From: Strix aluco | Taxonomy: Eukaryota > Chordata > Aves > Strigiformes > Strigidae | Assembly (NCBI RefSeq): GCF_031877795.1 | Contig: NC_133958.1 | Span: forward strand, 3,596,001 to 3,660,000 | Direction: 5' to 3' | Length of the DNA stretch: 64,000 nt | Shown: positions 26,931 to 40,385 of the stretch, in pieces | Layout: the number at the start of each line of letters is the position of its first letter | How positions within the stretch are numbered: position 1 is the first letter of the stretch | Notes under the pieces: generated by a model | Told to the model about the DNA's origin: nothing | Seen by the model: the letters and a program-made list of their open reading frames with translations, nothing else | Databases searched by the model: none | Made by a program: the position numbers and the translations under genes

Positions 26931-26966
26931 TTACTAGCCTGTAACAAATTATTAGCCTATAACAAA
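26931..26966 (+). repeat. Tandem duplication of 18 bp
   Basis: TTACTAGCCTGTAACAAA is followed directly by TTATTAGCCTATAACAAA, 16 of 18 identical. Probably a local replication-slippage duplication. Confidence 0.85.
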
Positions 26967-27646
26967 TGTGTAATTGTTCTCAAGCTTGTAAAAGGGATTG
27001 TGGGAATACATATTTTTAAATGAGATTAAAATGCAATTTTTAGATCAATGTTTTTCAGTAAATTAATTCAAACTTTTGATATTTTTGTTTGCATTGTATA
27101 TGAATGAGTATAGCTTGCCATTAAGTAAATTATCAATAAAAGAAGACTTTTTTTTACACTTACAATTTAAAATGACCACTACTGTAGAGTTAGTTATAAT
27201 TGCCTCGCTGATTTGCTTTAGCTTCAAAGAAGTCTACATACGCACACCAATGGAGGACAGTTATTCAAATGCAATCATAAGTACTAAGAATAAAACAAGA
27301 GCTCTTCTGCATGCAAGTAGCAATTAAATGGAAGAGAATATCGTTACATTTTTTAGAAATACTGAAAACCTTTTGTCAAAGGTCAAATCATTTACTAAAG
27401 ACTTCTTTTATGATTAAATCTGAAGGAATTTAAATGTTTGCTTTATGATCTTTACTTTCAACCTTTCAACGAGTGCAAATAATTGCACTAGGCTGAACAA
27501 TTTACACCTGCTTTCAGATATATTTACTTTCCAGTTACTAAGAAATAGTGCAGCACTGTATCGTACTGAACAGTATTGTTGGCATTTCAAAGCATATTTT
27601 TATTTAACTAAGTATACTATTTGATAAAGCATATTTTTACTGAAAA

Positions 27647-27680
27647 ATAAGTATATAACTTATATAAGTTATATACTTAT
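27647..27680. repeat. Perfect 34-bp AT-rich palindrome
   Basis: A 17-base arm is followed immediately by its exact reverse complement with no spacer; the centre is TTATATAA at 27660-27667. A direct partial copy of the left arm (AAAATAAGTATATAT) follows at about 27684-27698, and a related AGTATACT lies at 27610-27617. It can form a cruciform and is composed almost only of A/T. Confidence 0.9.
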
Positions 27681-29552
27681 ATAAAAATAAGTATATATCT
27701 AGCTTTGGCAGATTTATACTTAGGACTGGAAACTCACACACGGGGATGCTGCGACAGGAGCTAAAAACTTTCTAAAAGCTTTCCATGAGCGGTAGTCAGT
27801 AATAGAAGCGCTGTCTTTTAATAAAGTGTAGATTGGAACTACTCATGTGTAGGATAGGCTAAGAAATAGCTCATTTTTGCTAGGTGAACACCACTGGCAT
27901 GACATTATCACGCAGGCTCTGAGACACACGGTAGATACACTTTAGGCATAGCTTGGTAAAACATGCCAGTTTTGACTTCAGTTTAAATGTGACTGGAGGA
28001 ATTGTATCATCTGCTGGCTCATAAAATACTGAAGCAAAAGTTTGGAAAGCACGGAAGAAAACACTAGTTGGTTTCCTATAGTATCTCAAGTTTTCTTGCT
28101 AGGGAATCGGAGTCAAATGGAATGCCAGTCGTTAACAAAATCTATACTCCTTTATGTGATGCTTCAGGCAAGACCATTATATCCAACTAATTAGTTGAAA
28201 GAAGATGAGGCCCACAAACATTCTTAAGAAGTTGGCATCGATATCGCAAACTAGCTCAACAGAGTTAGCAAAACAAGACAACATCCAGCTATCCTTTTCA
28301 ATAATCTTTGTGTTACTGGAAGCTCTTTTGCTAGCACAATAAACACGAAGAGCAGTGCCTCTTCCTACTCAGATAATGGATACAAATTTAAAAAATCATT
28401 TCACGGTGGATGAACAGCCAACTTATTTGTAGCTGTGCTATCATAAAAGACATTGTAAGCTGTGAATCGAAATGTGAAGAGAAACAAATGAAAGTTTGGG
28501 CAGCTTGTGCTTCTGTATTTGTTGCTTCTTTCACAGCCTTTTGCATGAATTTGGGAGCACCCTGCAGTGAATGTGCAGGTTTCTGTTTCAGTGGGCAATA
28601 AATATTTACCTCAATAAAGGGCAAAGTTAATGCAGTGTGTTTCAGGTTGGTTTCTGACAGGCTTAACCTTTTGGGGGTATAATTCTGTCAGCCTATCTCT
28701 TCATCCACCTGTCTTTAAAACTCAGAGTGATTTTGCTAAGAGTGAGCACTTCGGGTTTCAAAAATATCCTGCCTCTAACTACATCCATTTTGCAGACACA
28801 ACTATACTTAAAGCTCGCCTTAGGGTCGAATTAAATAGTGAATTCTGGCTTGTGCATCCTTTGACCTCTTCCTTTATAACAGTGCTTTTTTCCACAGATC
28901 TGAGAATTAGACACTCAAATCCTACTTAACAAGAAACTCTGAGTCAGCTGTTGGCTGCTTATCACTGCCTAGGGAAATATTTTAATCAACATTAAATCTG
29001 GTGGTTTTGAAACCACCTTGTCTTAGCACTGCAATGAATTCACTTCATTGAATCGGTTTAATTATTAAAGCCCAGAGGAAGAACTGCTCAGGGTTTTAAG
29101 TAGCCATCCGACAGTAATATCTTTGTTTCCAAACTAATAAGGCAACAAAGGGAAAAATATCATAGACTAAATTGATTTCAATCTGTTATGGTTTTGGGTT
29201 AAATACAATCAGCTTTGGGATCCAGCTGTAAGAATCTGAATTCTTATTTATTGTCTGCCTTTGTGTCTCCATGCCTTATCGAATATCTTCCTTCTTGCCT
29301 GGCTGCTTGAGATTCTTCACTGAGGTTTACTTTAGACTGGAATTTGGGAGTAGCAACAAAAATGGGATGATTTATTCTGGAGTCGTAAAACACAAAAGGG
29401 GTATGCCTAATATGAGGTAATTTAAAGCTTGTAAGATTGTGGGATACACTTAGTTAATATTGTCTTCTGGCCTTTGCAAATTGAATACAACCTACCTACA
29501 ATCCATTCTGCCAGAATAGGTGGCCTGGTTTAATATATATTATTAATAAATA

Positions 29553-29576
29553 GTTTGAGGTTGGACAACCTCAAAC
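29553..29576. repeat. Inverted repeat, 10-bp arms, 4-base loop
   Basis: GTTTGAGGTT (29553-29562), loop GGAC, then its exact reverse complement AACCTCAAAC (29567-29576). A second hairpin follows about 20 bases downstream. Confidence 0.85.
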
Positions 29577-29594
29577 CTTTGATTATTAAACCTT

Positions 29595-29621
29595 GATAAT
29601 CTTGAGTTTATCAAGATCATC
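29595..29621. repeat. Inverted repeat, 10 of 11 arm pairs, 5-base loop
   Basis: ATCTTGA (29599-29605) pairs with TCAAGAT (29611-29617) around loop GTTTA. After one mismatch, three further pairs extend the stem to 29595 and 29621. Confidence 0.75.
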
Positions 29622-31710
29622 CTATGTTGAGGAATACCAGCCCTCTCATACTTGAGTGCCACTGGCTCTGTTAATGCTGAAAATTATTAGCACAGGCTAT
29701 CACAGAGATTGGCATTTGGGATAATTGGATGATTGGGACCATGCCATGGCAGGAAGAGACTGGAAACAAGGCTATAAAACACAGTGACCATGACAACCTC
29801 AGTGGAAGAGCACAGAGGGCTGGGATGGCTGCGCTTCAGCCCTTAGTGTAAACTTAGTCACTGTAGCCATCTACCAGAGCCTTGGGGTTTATGCCGATAA
29901 ATGAAATTAATTTCACCCCTATCTGATCAAAAAAAAAAGACCTTAATGAAACAGAAGGTCTTAAGCCTGTCTGTCTTATAAATATGAGCTATTTCGTGTG
30001 ATTTGAGATTTAGTTACATGTGTAACATAATCTGCCTTCTAGTCATAAAACCATTTGCCTTGATTAGTAGAATTAACTCAGAGAACAGAGGAGTCTCAGG
30101 CTTATGATCTAATTATGAGATCACAGATTCCTGTCACCTTACTGAAGTCACCCAGCCCACAGCAGTCACCAAAGGCTGCCTTCACAGGCCATGGAGAGTT
30201 GGTTGCTCCCAGCCACAGACATCCCACCAAATCTGGCGATGGCTGTGTCCCCATTGCCCGAGGGAGTCCAGGGTGACACTGCTTCAACTCAGACCACTGG
30301 CTTAGAGAGATCACCCCCAGGTGCTGGAATCCTTCACGCCTGTACATATGTACAGGGTATTTAACCTTTACTGGCCCATGTGCAGCACTGCCAAAGAGCA
30401 TAAAGGAGGATTTCTGTTGCCACAACAGCATCAAGGCAACAGAATCGATTTGTTTTAAAACAGAATAACAAGTATCTTGTGTTTAGGTAAGTGTGCGTGA
30501 TAGTCTGCCAAGATAAGACTGATGTGTCATGATTTGTTAGGCTGATATAGACTGATGACATGTAACAGTGATGCATCAACCAGAAATACTTATAAAGACA
30601 CAGTTGCCTGAAAAACAACGTCATACTTGCACTGTTAGTAGAATGTAACTCATTAATATGTATATCATGCACCCATGAGTCAATGCAGAGTAGAGCTGTT
30701 AAGATCTAAATATATTTTACTATGAATAGAAGACAACTGACCCACACTGATCTCTGCATTACAGCAATAGTTTTATATCCTATTCTGGTGGTATATTACC
30801 ATTTTATGTTGACAGCAGCCAGTGGGAGTGTGATGGATTGAGTTGGGTGGCCATAACTTTTAGCCTTCTCCAGAACTATTAATGAGCTCATTAATATAGT
30901 GAAATGACAGACAAAAGACTCAGGGTGAAAAGCTAAAATCAATGAGTGTTGATTTGTTTGTATCAAACAGTTTTCCTTGAATTTATTAGCTTCTAGTACT
31001 GCTGAGCAAGCAAAATTATCATTTACAGCAACTGATTGCAAATGGTGACCGCATGAGAAAATTCAGGAAGAAAATATTCCAGCCCACCACAACCAAGGAG
31101 GCAGAAGGGCTGAGATCAGACCCTCAGTACTGTGCCATAAGAGCCTTTTATTCAAATAGAAAACCTACACTGCAGCACATTTGGTAATGGTAATCTTTGA
31201 AGCCATACTTTTCTGGTCATAGTGACATCTGGGCCTGATAACATTATAAGACAAACAAGAGGAGAAGGTGATACACCACTTGGCACTTTCTTTGTCTGGA
31301 TTATGAGAACTTTGTACTATTTATACATTTCAAGGGACTGGCAAATGTGTTTTCATTTTATCTAGTTCTGTCACGTAGTGGGTGCAGTGTAAGGACTGGC
31401 ACACAGGTTTTAAAACTGAATTTGAATTGTTCTTTAACAGCCACAAAACCTCAAATGTGAGAACTGGGACTTGTGAGAGCTTCTCCTCCCCTTAATATCA
31501 TTTGCTCTCCTGTCCTGGTGGTTCTGTCCCCAGAATCTCATCTCCGTGAGATGGTTTCTATGTCCTGTAACTGCACAGTATCTGCAGTACTGGCAGCTCC
31601 AGGTCACAGAAATATAGCTTTGCCTTTTAAAAGAGGGATTGGTCAAGTCAGCATTAACCTTTGCAGATGTGCTATTTCTCTTACTCACAGATAAAGATCT
31701 AATAACCATT

Positions 31711-31728
31711 AAAAAAAAAAAAAAAAAA
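31711..31728 (+). repeat. Poly-A tract, 18 bases
   Basis: Uninterrupted A run. No recognisable retrocopy precedes it, so I read it as a simple repeat. Confidence 0.95.
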
Positions 31729-33433
31729 TTGATCTGTGGCCTTTGAAGAAAAGGCCTGGTGAAAGTATTAGGTTAAAATAGAAAAAAAATGTTTCCATCT
31801 TTCCCATGCTCTAATTGAGGTCATAAGAGATCCCACTCAGTCCACAAACTGTTGTTTTTGCTTAACTTTCTTCCCACAGAATGGGAGAGATAATATAAGC
31901 TGTAGGACCTTCAATGTGTTGATAAAAATTAGAGTTCTTTGCTTTTTGTCTGTGTGGATGTGTATCTCTTTGTCTATTGATTATAAAGGCTCCCAAAGTA
32001 ACCAGGTCAGATATAAGCACATGTATTGCAGAGATAGGTGTGATGACTTAGATTAATATACTAATTTACTCACCTGGGACAGAAAAACTAAAAAGTGGTG
32101 GTTATTACCTTCTGTTGAACCAAACCTTTTCCTGTGGATTTGCTGAATTAATGTGTTAGCACTTGGAAGCAGCACACAAAACCAAATAATTTACAGTTTG
32201 TTAATAACTAAGTTCAGGGTCGTGTGTCTGCTTTCTTTCATGTCCTCCTCAACACCAGCTTGATTCTGTTGTGAGAGATCACATTTCTCCCGAGTAATTT
32301 TCAAGCCTCTAGAGCTTTGATACTGGAGGTCTCTAAATAAGTCCCATTACTGAGGGAAATGGCAGAAGATCTGTAAGTCTTCTATCATCTGATTTTACTA
32401 CTTCATTCTCTCTCAATGACTGTGCTTGCAACTATTTACCATTAACTTAAAAAAGGATGCTGTTTTGGAGAAACACACTTAACCCAATTCATTATTCAGC
32501 TCAATGCAGCATTGGCTTTATCATCCCCTGAAGAGTTCCTGGCTGAAGCAGCTTAAAGAACCACACAAGAAAGGGTTAAACCACCCACCTAGACATTACC
32601 GTTGCCTCTAAGCTCTGGAATGGACCATTTGCAATAGAGTCTTTTTTTCCCTGGTTCTAGCACTAAAAAAATCTTCCTTTGTCATCTCTGATCATCACTG
32701 CTGCCTTACAGCTAAATAAAGTGCTGCCTTCTTCCTTTTTGTTGAATCTTGAAAGGTATTTTTTTTTTCTTTCTACAGAAAGTTACTTGAACAGTCCTCT
32801 CCTCCTCTGCGGCTGACTCATCTCCAGTAGCATTTATTCATACTATCAGCTATCTCCCTATGTGGTATGGAGTTTTCTGGTAAAAACAAGGAGAAAACTG
32901 AAACTTTAGCTATATCAGAGCAAATTTTGTAGCAGACAGTTTGTTTCCCATTCAAGACAAACTCATTTTTCTAATGCAGAGAAATTCCAATTACAACAAG
33001 AATGTAGCAGAAAATCTACAGCCCCTTAACAAAACCAGTCAGATTTACAGGTGCTATTCACAAGGCTTAGATTAAACAGGATCTTTTTAGCCCCTGAGAT
33101 TTTTTTTGCAGTGATTACACCCATCCCTATGAAATCTAATTGGCTGTACAATATGTAAAGTGGCACAGTAGTATCTAAGAGTATGTGTCTGGCATTTAAT
33201 ACATGATTTTCCACTTCTTACTTCAGGTTACTGACTCCTCATTTCATTTCCTTTTTCATATTATGGGGCTCTAGTGTTCATGATGATGATAAAATATCTA
33301 ATCCAAGAGACTGCCAAGTGAAATTTTAATCAAAGGCCTTTCGTAGCTGAAAGACTGTCTTTGTTAAGTGATCAATATCTACTGATGGAAAGAGCCTAGA
33401 AGAAAAATAGTTCTCTTTGCTTTCACAAAGGAA

Positions 33434-33453
33434 GAAGTTATTAGAAGTTATTA
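33434..33453 (+). repeat. Tandem duplication of 10 bp
   Basis: GAAGTTATTA occurs twice in direct succession with no mismatch. Confidence 0.8.
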
Positions 33454-36400
33454 GAAACGTGGGCCAATTTGCCCCTCCCACACCTCCTAGGAGTCTGGAT
33501 CCAACCTTTAATAGATAGATTGGTTGAAATCACCATGCAGCCATTTTAAGACCTCTTCTAAGCTATACTGTTAATTAGAACCTGAATATGAACAGACTGC
33601 TGATATCTGACACCTTGTGAAAGAAAAAGCTACGGTAGTTATAACTATGTGCCCCACAGAACTAGTTCTCTATCTCAAAGTCACATTTTTCACTTAGCTA
33701 TGCAATGGGCTAAAGAAAAAGAGATACCGGGCTAAAAGTATCTGTGGAAATCTGCCAGACACAGGGGTAGAATGGTGAAGAACACTAATTAATATGCCTG
33801 TTTGGCAGTATATTAATTAGTTAGCATAACAATTAGGATGCAAAGACAGGCACCACCAGCAAATAGGGATCTGGAATCAGATCACAACAGAAGAGAAAAG
33901 GGAGGGATGTTGAGCACGAATGCGCTATAGAGGATCTTACTGCAGTTTACCATGAGATGGTTCAAAAGCAATGTCCCTTCAGTCCTGAAAAAGTTATGTT
34001 TTGCAACTCAGTTACATGGGAGTAGGTTCCTAACGCCTGCCCCCTTCAAGGATGCCCATTCCAGAAATCCTGTTATTGAGGAAAATAGAAAAATTACTGG
34101 GTTTGTTTTCCATCAGTATCAGTTCAAGTCCTTTTCCAAATCAGGGCCTAGTTGATCAGGTGACACATTTTAGAGCATATAGGAAATCAGTAATGGAGAA
34201 ATTTAGCAGGTGCTGTTCTCTTCTGTGCTTCTCCAAGTACCCTGTGCAGTCTATTTTTAAGTGGATCAGGGAAGATATAATAGCAAGATTCGTACAAATT
34301 TCAAGTATGTACAGTTTCTCCTTCATCAGATTTCTGAGGTCATGTGCACATTCACATACATTACACATACAATTAAACACTTTCTACCTTCTTTTTTAAT
34401 CCATTCCCCATCAACATAAACAATTCAGCATATCTTTCCTATCCTCCTTTTAAAAATATTGACCATTCATGCTAACACAGCATGGTTTCATTACTTTGAG
34501 AGCTCAGGCTTTGTCTGTGTTATTGAATGGCCATTTCCCCAACCTGGAGCTCAGATGGGAAGGTTTGCTTTCCCCTGGGAAAACTGTGCAAAAGGGTTTT
34601 GCTGGCCTTAAAGCGAAGTCTCCCCTAGATAGGGGTCTGGAACTGACAGCACGGCACCATGCACAGAAATACATCTCCCTGGTTAGCACCATGCATGGGT
34701 AGCACATCAGAGCACCAAGGCGACAAGGGAAAATCAAGTCAGTCCAAGGAAAATTTGAAGATCTGAGATGTGACCCAGCCAGACCTTCCCTTGAGAGCTC
34801 AGATAAATACTACTCAGGTTTGAAGCGTTTTGTTGGATCCCACTCTAGCAGCACAAGCCAACATCCTTTTATTTCTAATATTCTGGGGGATGGCAGGAAC
34901 ACTTTTACTGAGTAGCAGGTTGATACACCAGCCAAGTTATTTTACAGAGAACAAAAGTCCAATATTGCTGAAGCTGCATTTGTGTACTTTGCCAACAAAT
35001 TAACTAAAGGAACAATCCTTAGATATAATCTACCTACTATATAAATTCGCTACAAATCATACTGTAGGCAGAAAAGCTTTAGGTTTTCACAACTCTGTTG
35101 CCCTTAACAGTAACTTATAAAGACATGAATCTGAACCAGAGAAACAAGCAAGTGATGAGTGTTGCTTTAGAAATCCATAGTTATTTTTTTGTAAATTGCT
35201 GCTTTCTTTGCAATCAAGCCCGATTCTCTCCCCCCAGGATTTTCAAGACTGTCTGGATTTTTACATTTGCTCACAAATCAAAGGCTCTCCTCCTTGCCTC
35301 AAGGTAGGCTGGAAGGATCTGACTGGAGGCAGAGCTGGTCACCAGTCACTGACAGGAGTCTGCTTGTGTAAGCACAGGGTTTGTGGACATTGCAGCTGCA
35401 TGGCAATGAGGTTTGCTTTTGAAGAATACTCAGGAAAATTTAATTCACCCGGGGTTAAACCACAGGCTTTTCAGCTCTTCTAGTTGCCAACTAAACGGTC
35501 CTTGCTGACCCTGTGCCCTATTATCTTTTCTCACTCTCTCACATTAATAAAAACTGAACCACTCCCTGCTCCATCCAAGGTGGGAGTCCTCAGGGTGAAT
35601 GAAAGTCAGGCCAGTAATGTATGTCTCAGGTAAACTCTGGAATCAGTTATTTTCCCTTAGGTCTAAAAATAACTACCGTTGACTGCATTTTGCTTTGACT
35701 ATCCACTCTTCCCATGCCTGTCAGCAGAACCCCATTCTGACTGCAAGGCATCAATCACAGAAATGTGTGAGCCAGTCCTGAGCTAGTAAAAATTACCCTT
35801 GTTTCATGAGCAATCTCACTGCTTTCTTTATGGGCTTTCTGGCCAAATTCAGCCCAGGCAGGAGGTCTTGATAAGCATCTTGATCATGTGCTTTCCTGAC
35901 CTTGATGTTTGGAGTCATGGGCAGATTCCAAGTCAGATGAATCAATGTCAGGAAATATCTCCGAATGCAGAACAAAAAAATGGGACAACCATAAAACACC
36001 ACTTTTCTGGTAAGCCAGGCTGATCCGAGTTTACTGCTGTGCCTGGCTGCTAACCAGCAAAACCATAATTCCCAAATATCCCAGTGCCCCGAGAGTATCT
36101 TTAAAGTAGCAATAAATTCATGAAAATGGAAAATGGATACATTACTTTTCTCTCTTATATGCCTCATGGACATCGTTTAATCCATTTCCTACAGCGAAAC
36201 CTGCATTACAAAACCAGAGGAATTCAAAGCAAATGAATGGATCCAGCCCCTGCTTGACGGCAGAGCGTTAATAATTTTTCTTAGCTCCCTGCTTAGATTG
36301 TTTTTCACCTAAAGAGATATTTACTGTAATATCCAAACACTGTTTCAAAGCAGGCAAGGAGCATTCCTACAGATGAAATGCAATCTTCTAGATCACCAGG

Positions 36401-38029
36401 AAATGGGGCAGACTTCCTAAGAAGGAGATTTGTAGTCAGACACGCTACCTTGTTGTGGCAGGCTACGTGCCAGGGATGGCTAACGTCCTAGTCGAGAATA
36501 AAGAGAAATGTCCTATTTTAGGTGGTGAGATTGGCTCCCCTTGGGAGCCATTGAACCCCTGCCTCTTGAGATGCTTTACAAACATCAGCAAAATAGAGAA
36601 CGAACCAGAGGGAATAATGCTGCAAGCAGAGCTGGGAGATGGTGTTGGTGTTCTCCATCTGTGCTCTTTGTGAACAAACCAGCAGCTGTAATCTTTTTGA
36701 TGATGTAGCCATCAGGATTGCTCTTTGGGCAAAAGGACTGATTTTCTTTAGGTAGTAATTTCAGGCTGCCATTTTCAGCGGGTGTTTGATGGTTTGCAGC
36801 TAGTCGGGAACGCCTGCAGAGTCAGACATCACCCTGCTGCCCGCAGCCTGGCACTACAGTCATCTGGTCACACAAACACTGTGCAAGAGAATTCAGGAAC
36901 CACCACGAGTTCTAATGAATTTTTCAAAGTCGGACTTCTCATTTGTATCAAATAATAAAAACTAAAATGAATCTGAAATCTGGAAGAGCTTACACTGGTA
37001 TATCACTCCCCCTCTCCTTTAGCACATTAGAAGTATTTTAATTGTTTCTTCTTCTCCATTTTGTTCTTTTCTTAGTAGAGTTACAGTGAAATTTTAGCTA
37101 ACCACTAATGACCAGCTTTTTTAATGTTTAAGCCTTGGAATGGCCTGCCAGCTAAATGCAAGACAGTAACTTTGTTTAAAGCAAAGAGATTCTCAATACA
37201 CCACCTCACATAAAACAAGTCAGCTTGCTAAAAATACAGACATTTCAGAATTACAGTTACTTTGCTCCTCGCTCCTGGTCTCTGCACCATAAGCAATTTC
37301 AAATCCTCAGCCTGAGCGAGCAAATGCTCGCAGAAACGGCCTGCCTCACCTCGGGAGCACGGACCTTCAGATCCAGGCAGCAACAGCTCCTTTGTGGCAG
37401 GAGAGCTGGAAAAGCAGCTGCTGGGATGTGGGGATGAAGAAGCCAATAAGATGATGGATGATATAAATAAAAATAACAAAGTAGTCCTGAGTATTATATT
37501 GTCTGCTTTGTTATGATAGTAACACCTCACAGATGCTTAGTCTACTTTAGGAATAGCACTAAAGAATGATAATTTTATCTCTATTTTACCACCAAAGTAG
37601 AGACCTTACTCAAAAATAGAGAGCTTTGCTCTCCCCAGCCCCAGCCCTGTACCTAAACCATAAATCTTCTTATTCCCATTACTGCTATACTATTTTTTAT
37701 CTTGATCTCTAATAAATGTCATGTTTGTGAAATATGTTACAGCATATGGAGAGAAATAAATACAAGTACATATCCAAAAAGTCTAGCAGCAAGTGTCCCT
37801 TATACCTTGCCAGCGTTCCTCAGCACTGAATTTAAAGGCACTGTGTTTGACTGTGACAGGGTCATCAGTCGGCACGGACCAGCTGCTGTAAGTCTTGCTG
37901 AGAACCCAAAGCAGCAGCAGTTTATAGATGGCTGCAGACCTGTGGCACCAACAAGAAAGAAAAAGCCGTGAGGGTAGAGAGAGAAGCCTATTTGGAATGT
38001 CTGGGATCAATTCTACGCTCCCAGAAGAC

Positions 38030-38145
38030 ATTATTTAATCTCTGTGTCTCAGGTTCCCCCCCAGTAAAATAAGAACAATTTCCTATTTCACAGGGGATGT
38101 TTTGCTTAATATTCAGGAGCCTCTCTAATATTGTAAAGTTGGAGC
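38030..38145 (-). mobile_element. MIR/CORE-type SINE remnant
   Basis: The + strand reads TTTAATCTCTGTGTCTCAGG then TTCC...CCAGTAAAATAAGAACAATT, the reverse complement of the MIR-type segment 'attttacagatggggaaactgaggcacagag'. The 5' part is weaker. Boundaries are approximate. Confidence 0.65.
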
Positions 38146-39426
38146 TGCCTCCAGTGTTTTGATGACATATGTTACTTTCCTGTAAGGCACCAGATAGCTG
38201 AATGATGGATGTGACTCCTATTCTTTTGAAATGTGAGCTAGAATTAAGGCAGCTGTGATTGGCTATGTACTGCAGCATCAGTTCCCAACATCTTTTAATC
38301 CCTTAAATTGGACCCCTGCTCATAGGCTTCCAAGATTTTATTCCAGATACTCTGCCTTTTCTGCAAAGGAGAACACTGAATCATCAAGAGTATCTGAGTA
38401 CAAATACGTGAGCAGTGAATGGCCGGTAAGTATGTGATGAAGTTAACTCCTGTCCTGGTGCGAGAGCACAAATGGAAGGTCACAGGTCAAAGAACAGGAT
38501 GTACTTTGCTGGGCTAAAGGAGCTGATTTCTATGTTTAATTAAAACAATGACACAGCAGACATGCCCTCAATACATTGGATTACAGAAATCTCAGGGAGT
38601 AAAGAGAAATGTGAAAGAGTGCTGCTTTGGTAGCAAGTGTAGGTACCCCCCGCTAGCCTGAATGGAGAGAACAGTAGGAGATACTTGATCTTGCCTCAGT
38701 GTGTGAAGTTTGGAAATCTCACAGGCCATAGAAACATGCTCAGATCCCAGAGTTGGGTGCCCAAAAAGACCAAATTTCAAGAGTTCTGGGAAATCAGTTG
38801 TGGGGGGAAAATAACAACTTGGTATAAGCTGAAATGTTTCTTTCCATTGTCTCTGAAAGTTTCATTTTTGTTTGAACTGTATTAACTACTTGGGTATTTT
38901 AAATAAATTCTGCATCCAAGTAGTTTGAAATAACCAGGTTTTCCTCCATTTTGAAATTATATTCTATTGATTTTGCTGGCATTACTTTTATTTTAATGTG
39001 TCAGTCTTGGAAATTTCCGTAGAAAATGTCCTTTCCAGCACAAATGTTTGGGTCTGTGCTGTCTGTACTTTAAACTCACAGCTCAGTCTATTAGGTACTT
39101 CCCAGATGACCAGTACAGACTGGTCTGCCCTGAAGAGCTCAATACTACAGGCGTATTGAGTGCCAGTAAACAGGAAAAGTTTTACAGCATGAAAATATGA
39201 ACCCACTGTTTGCTCAATGGGAGAAGGCATAAAAGCTTGGGAACCATTTGAACACTGACCTAAAGTGAAAGCCGTGGCTGTTGGTTGAAAGCATCCATGT
39301 AGCTTGCAGGGGCCAAAAAATAAATGCTACAGCAGAAGTGCTTTGGTTTGCCTTGTATAGAAGTAAAAGGAGGATGTTTCCCAATGTGGCTGGATTTCTT
39401 GCTGGCACAGAAATGGAGGGGCTGGC

Positions 39427-39441
39427 AAAAAAAAAAAAAAA
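39427..39441 (+). repeat. Poly-A tract, 15 bases
   Basis: Uninterrupted A run with no recognisable retroelement body on its left. Confidence 0.95.
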
Positions 39442-40366
39442 GCAACTAAAATCAGGTCCATCTGCTTAGAATTAGCTTTTGAGTTTATGCAATCCACTGT
39501 GCAGCAGTAATGCACAAAAGGAGAATGAAGCCAGGGGAGTGTGAATTACAGCTGATCAGAACATTTTCAGCTCAATGAAATTTTAAAAGTGAATTCTTTT
39601 GCAGTGATGTGCTAGTTTTAACAGTTTTTGTCAAGCAGAAGCTTTTGTCCGGAGCTTTTTAGTTGTTTGGTATTTCTGAGCAAGCTGGTGGACCTGCATT
39701 AAAGGAGAAGAGCAAGGCAAGATCTGCACGAAAACAGTCGTGTAATCCCCAAGTAGATGGACTGATGTCATTCTTTTTTGGAGCAAGATTTTGCTTCTGT
39801 TCTAATGTAGGATGAAAATGAAATATGAAAGTTCAGTGGTTACGACAAAATGGATTTATCCCCCCCCACTTGGCTCTAATGAGAATATTTTGGACAGAGC
39901 TCAGGAAGGGGATTACATATGTGCACAGGTCCATTTGAAATCTTTAAAGAGACAATTCCTGTTTCTTCTGCTATCCGTTAGTGACTGCCAGGTCCCAACA
40001 CAAAGCCTTCAATAATTCAAATTGTACTTTTTGGACAAAAGAAGCTACTGGAAGTTAGCACAGGTAGTTGATAGCTTTCCTCCTGCGAGAGAGGTCACCG
40101 CACAAATGGCTGTGATGTTAGTGAGGTTTCTCTGATACTGACTCACTGACGTGTTAACGTGCTCTAGCAAGAGCCTTTCGGGCTGAATTTCCCTTGATGT
40201 AACATATGGATGCTGCACATCTTTCCAGTTCATGGACTGATTCCTTTCTTAACGGCTTCCTGCTTCTCCTGCTTGTCTGTGAAGTGTCTTAAAATACCCT
40301 CCATACAGGTTTGGAAGTGGCATCATGCAAAAACTCTGTATTTGCTGCCTACTACTCAATTATTTC

Positions 40367-40385
40367 TTTTTTTTTTTTTTTTTTT
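40367..40385 (+). repeat. Poly-T tract, 19 bases
   Basis: Uninterrupted T run. Read on the minus strand it is a poly-A run; no recognisable retrocopy lies to its right. Confidence 0.95.

Larger units (their letters stand above)
16271..27646. other. Intergenic, no gene recognised
   Basis: Mostly unique-looking DNA. A homeodomain-like GTTAATTAATC lies at about 19214-19224 in an otherwise enhancer-like AT-rich stretch (19080-19280). Possible SINE fragment near 23.4 kb and an 18-bp tandem duplication at 26931. Open frames up to about 115 codons lack motifs. Confidence 0.5.
27681..38029. other. Intergenic, no gene recognised
   Basis: Holds the hairpin pair at 29553-29621, an 18-base poly-A tract and a 10-bp duplication. 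Open frames up to about 126 codons (35793-36173 minus) show no domain, and no flanking splice structure was evident. Confidence 0.5.
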
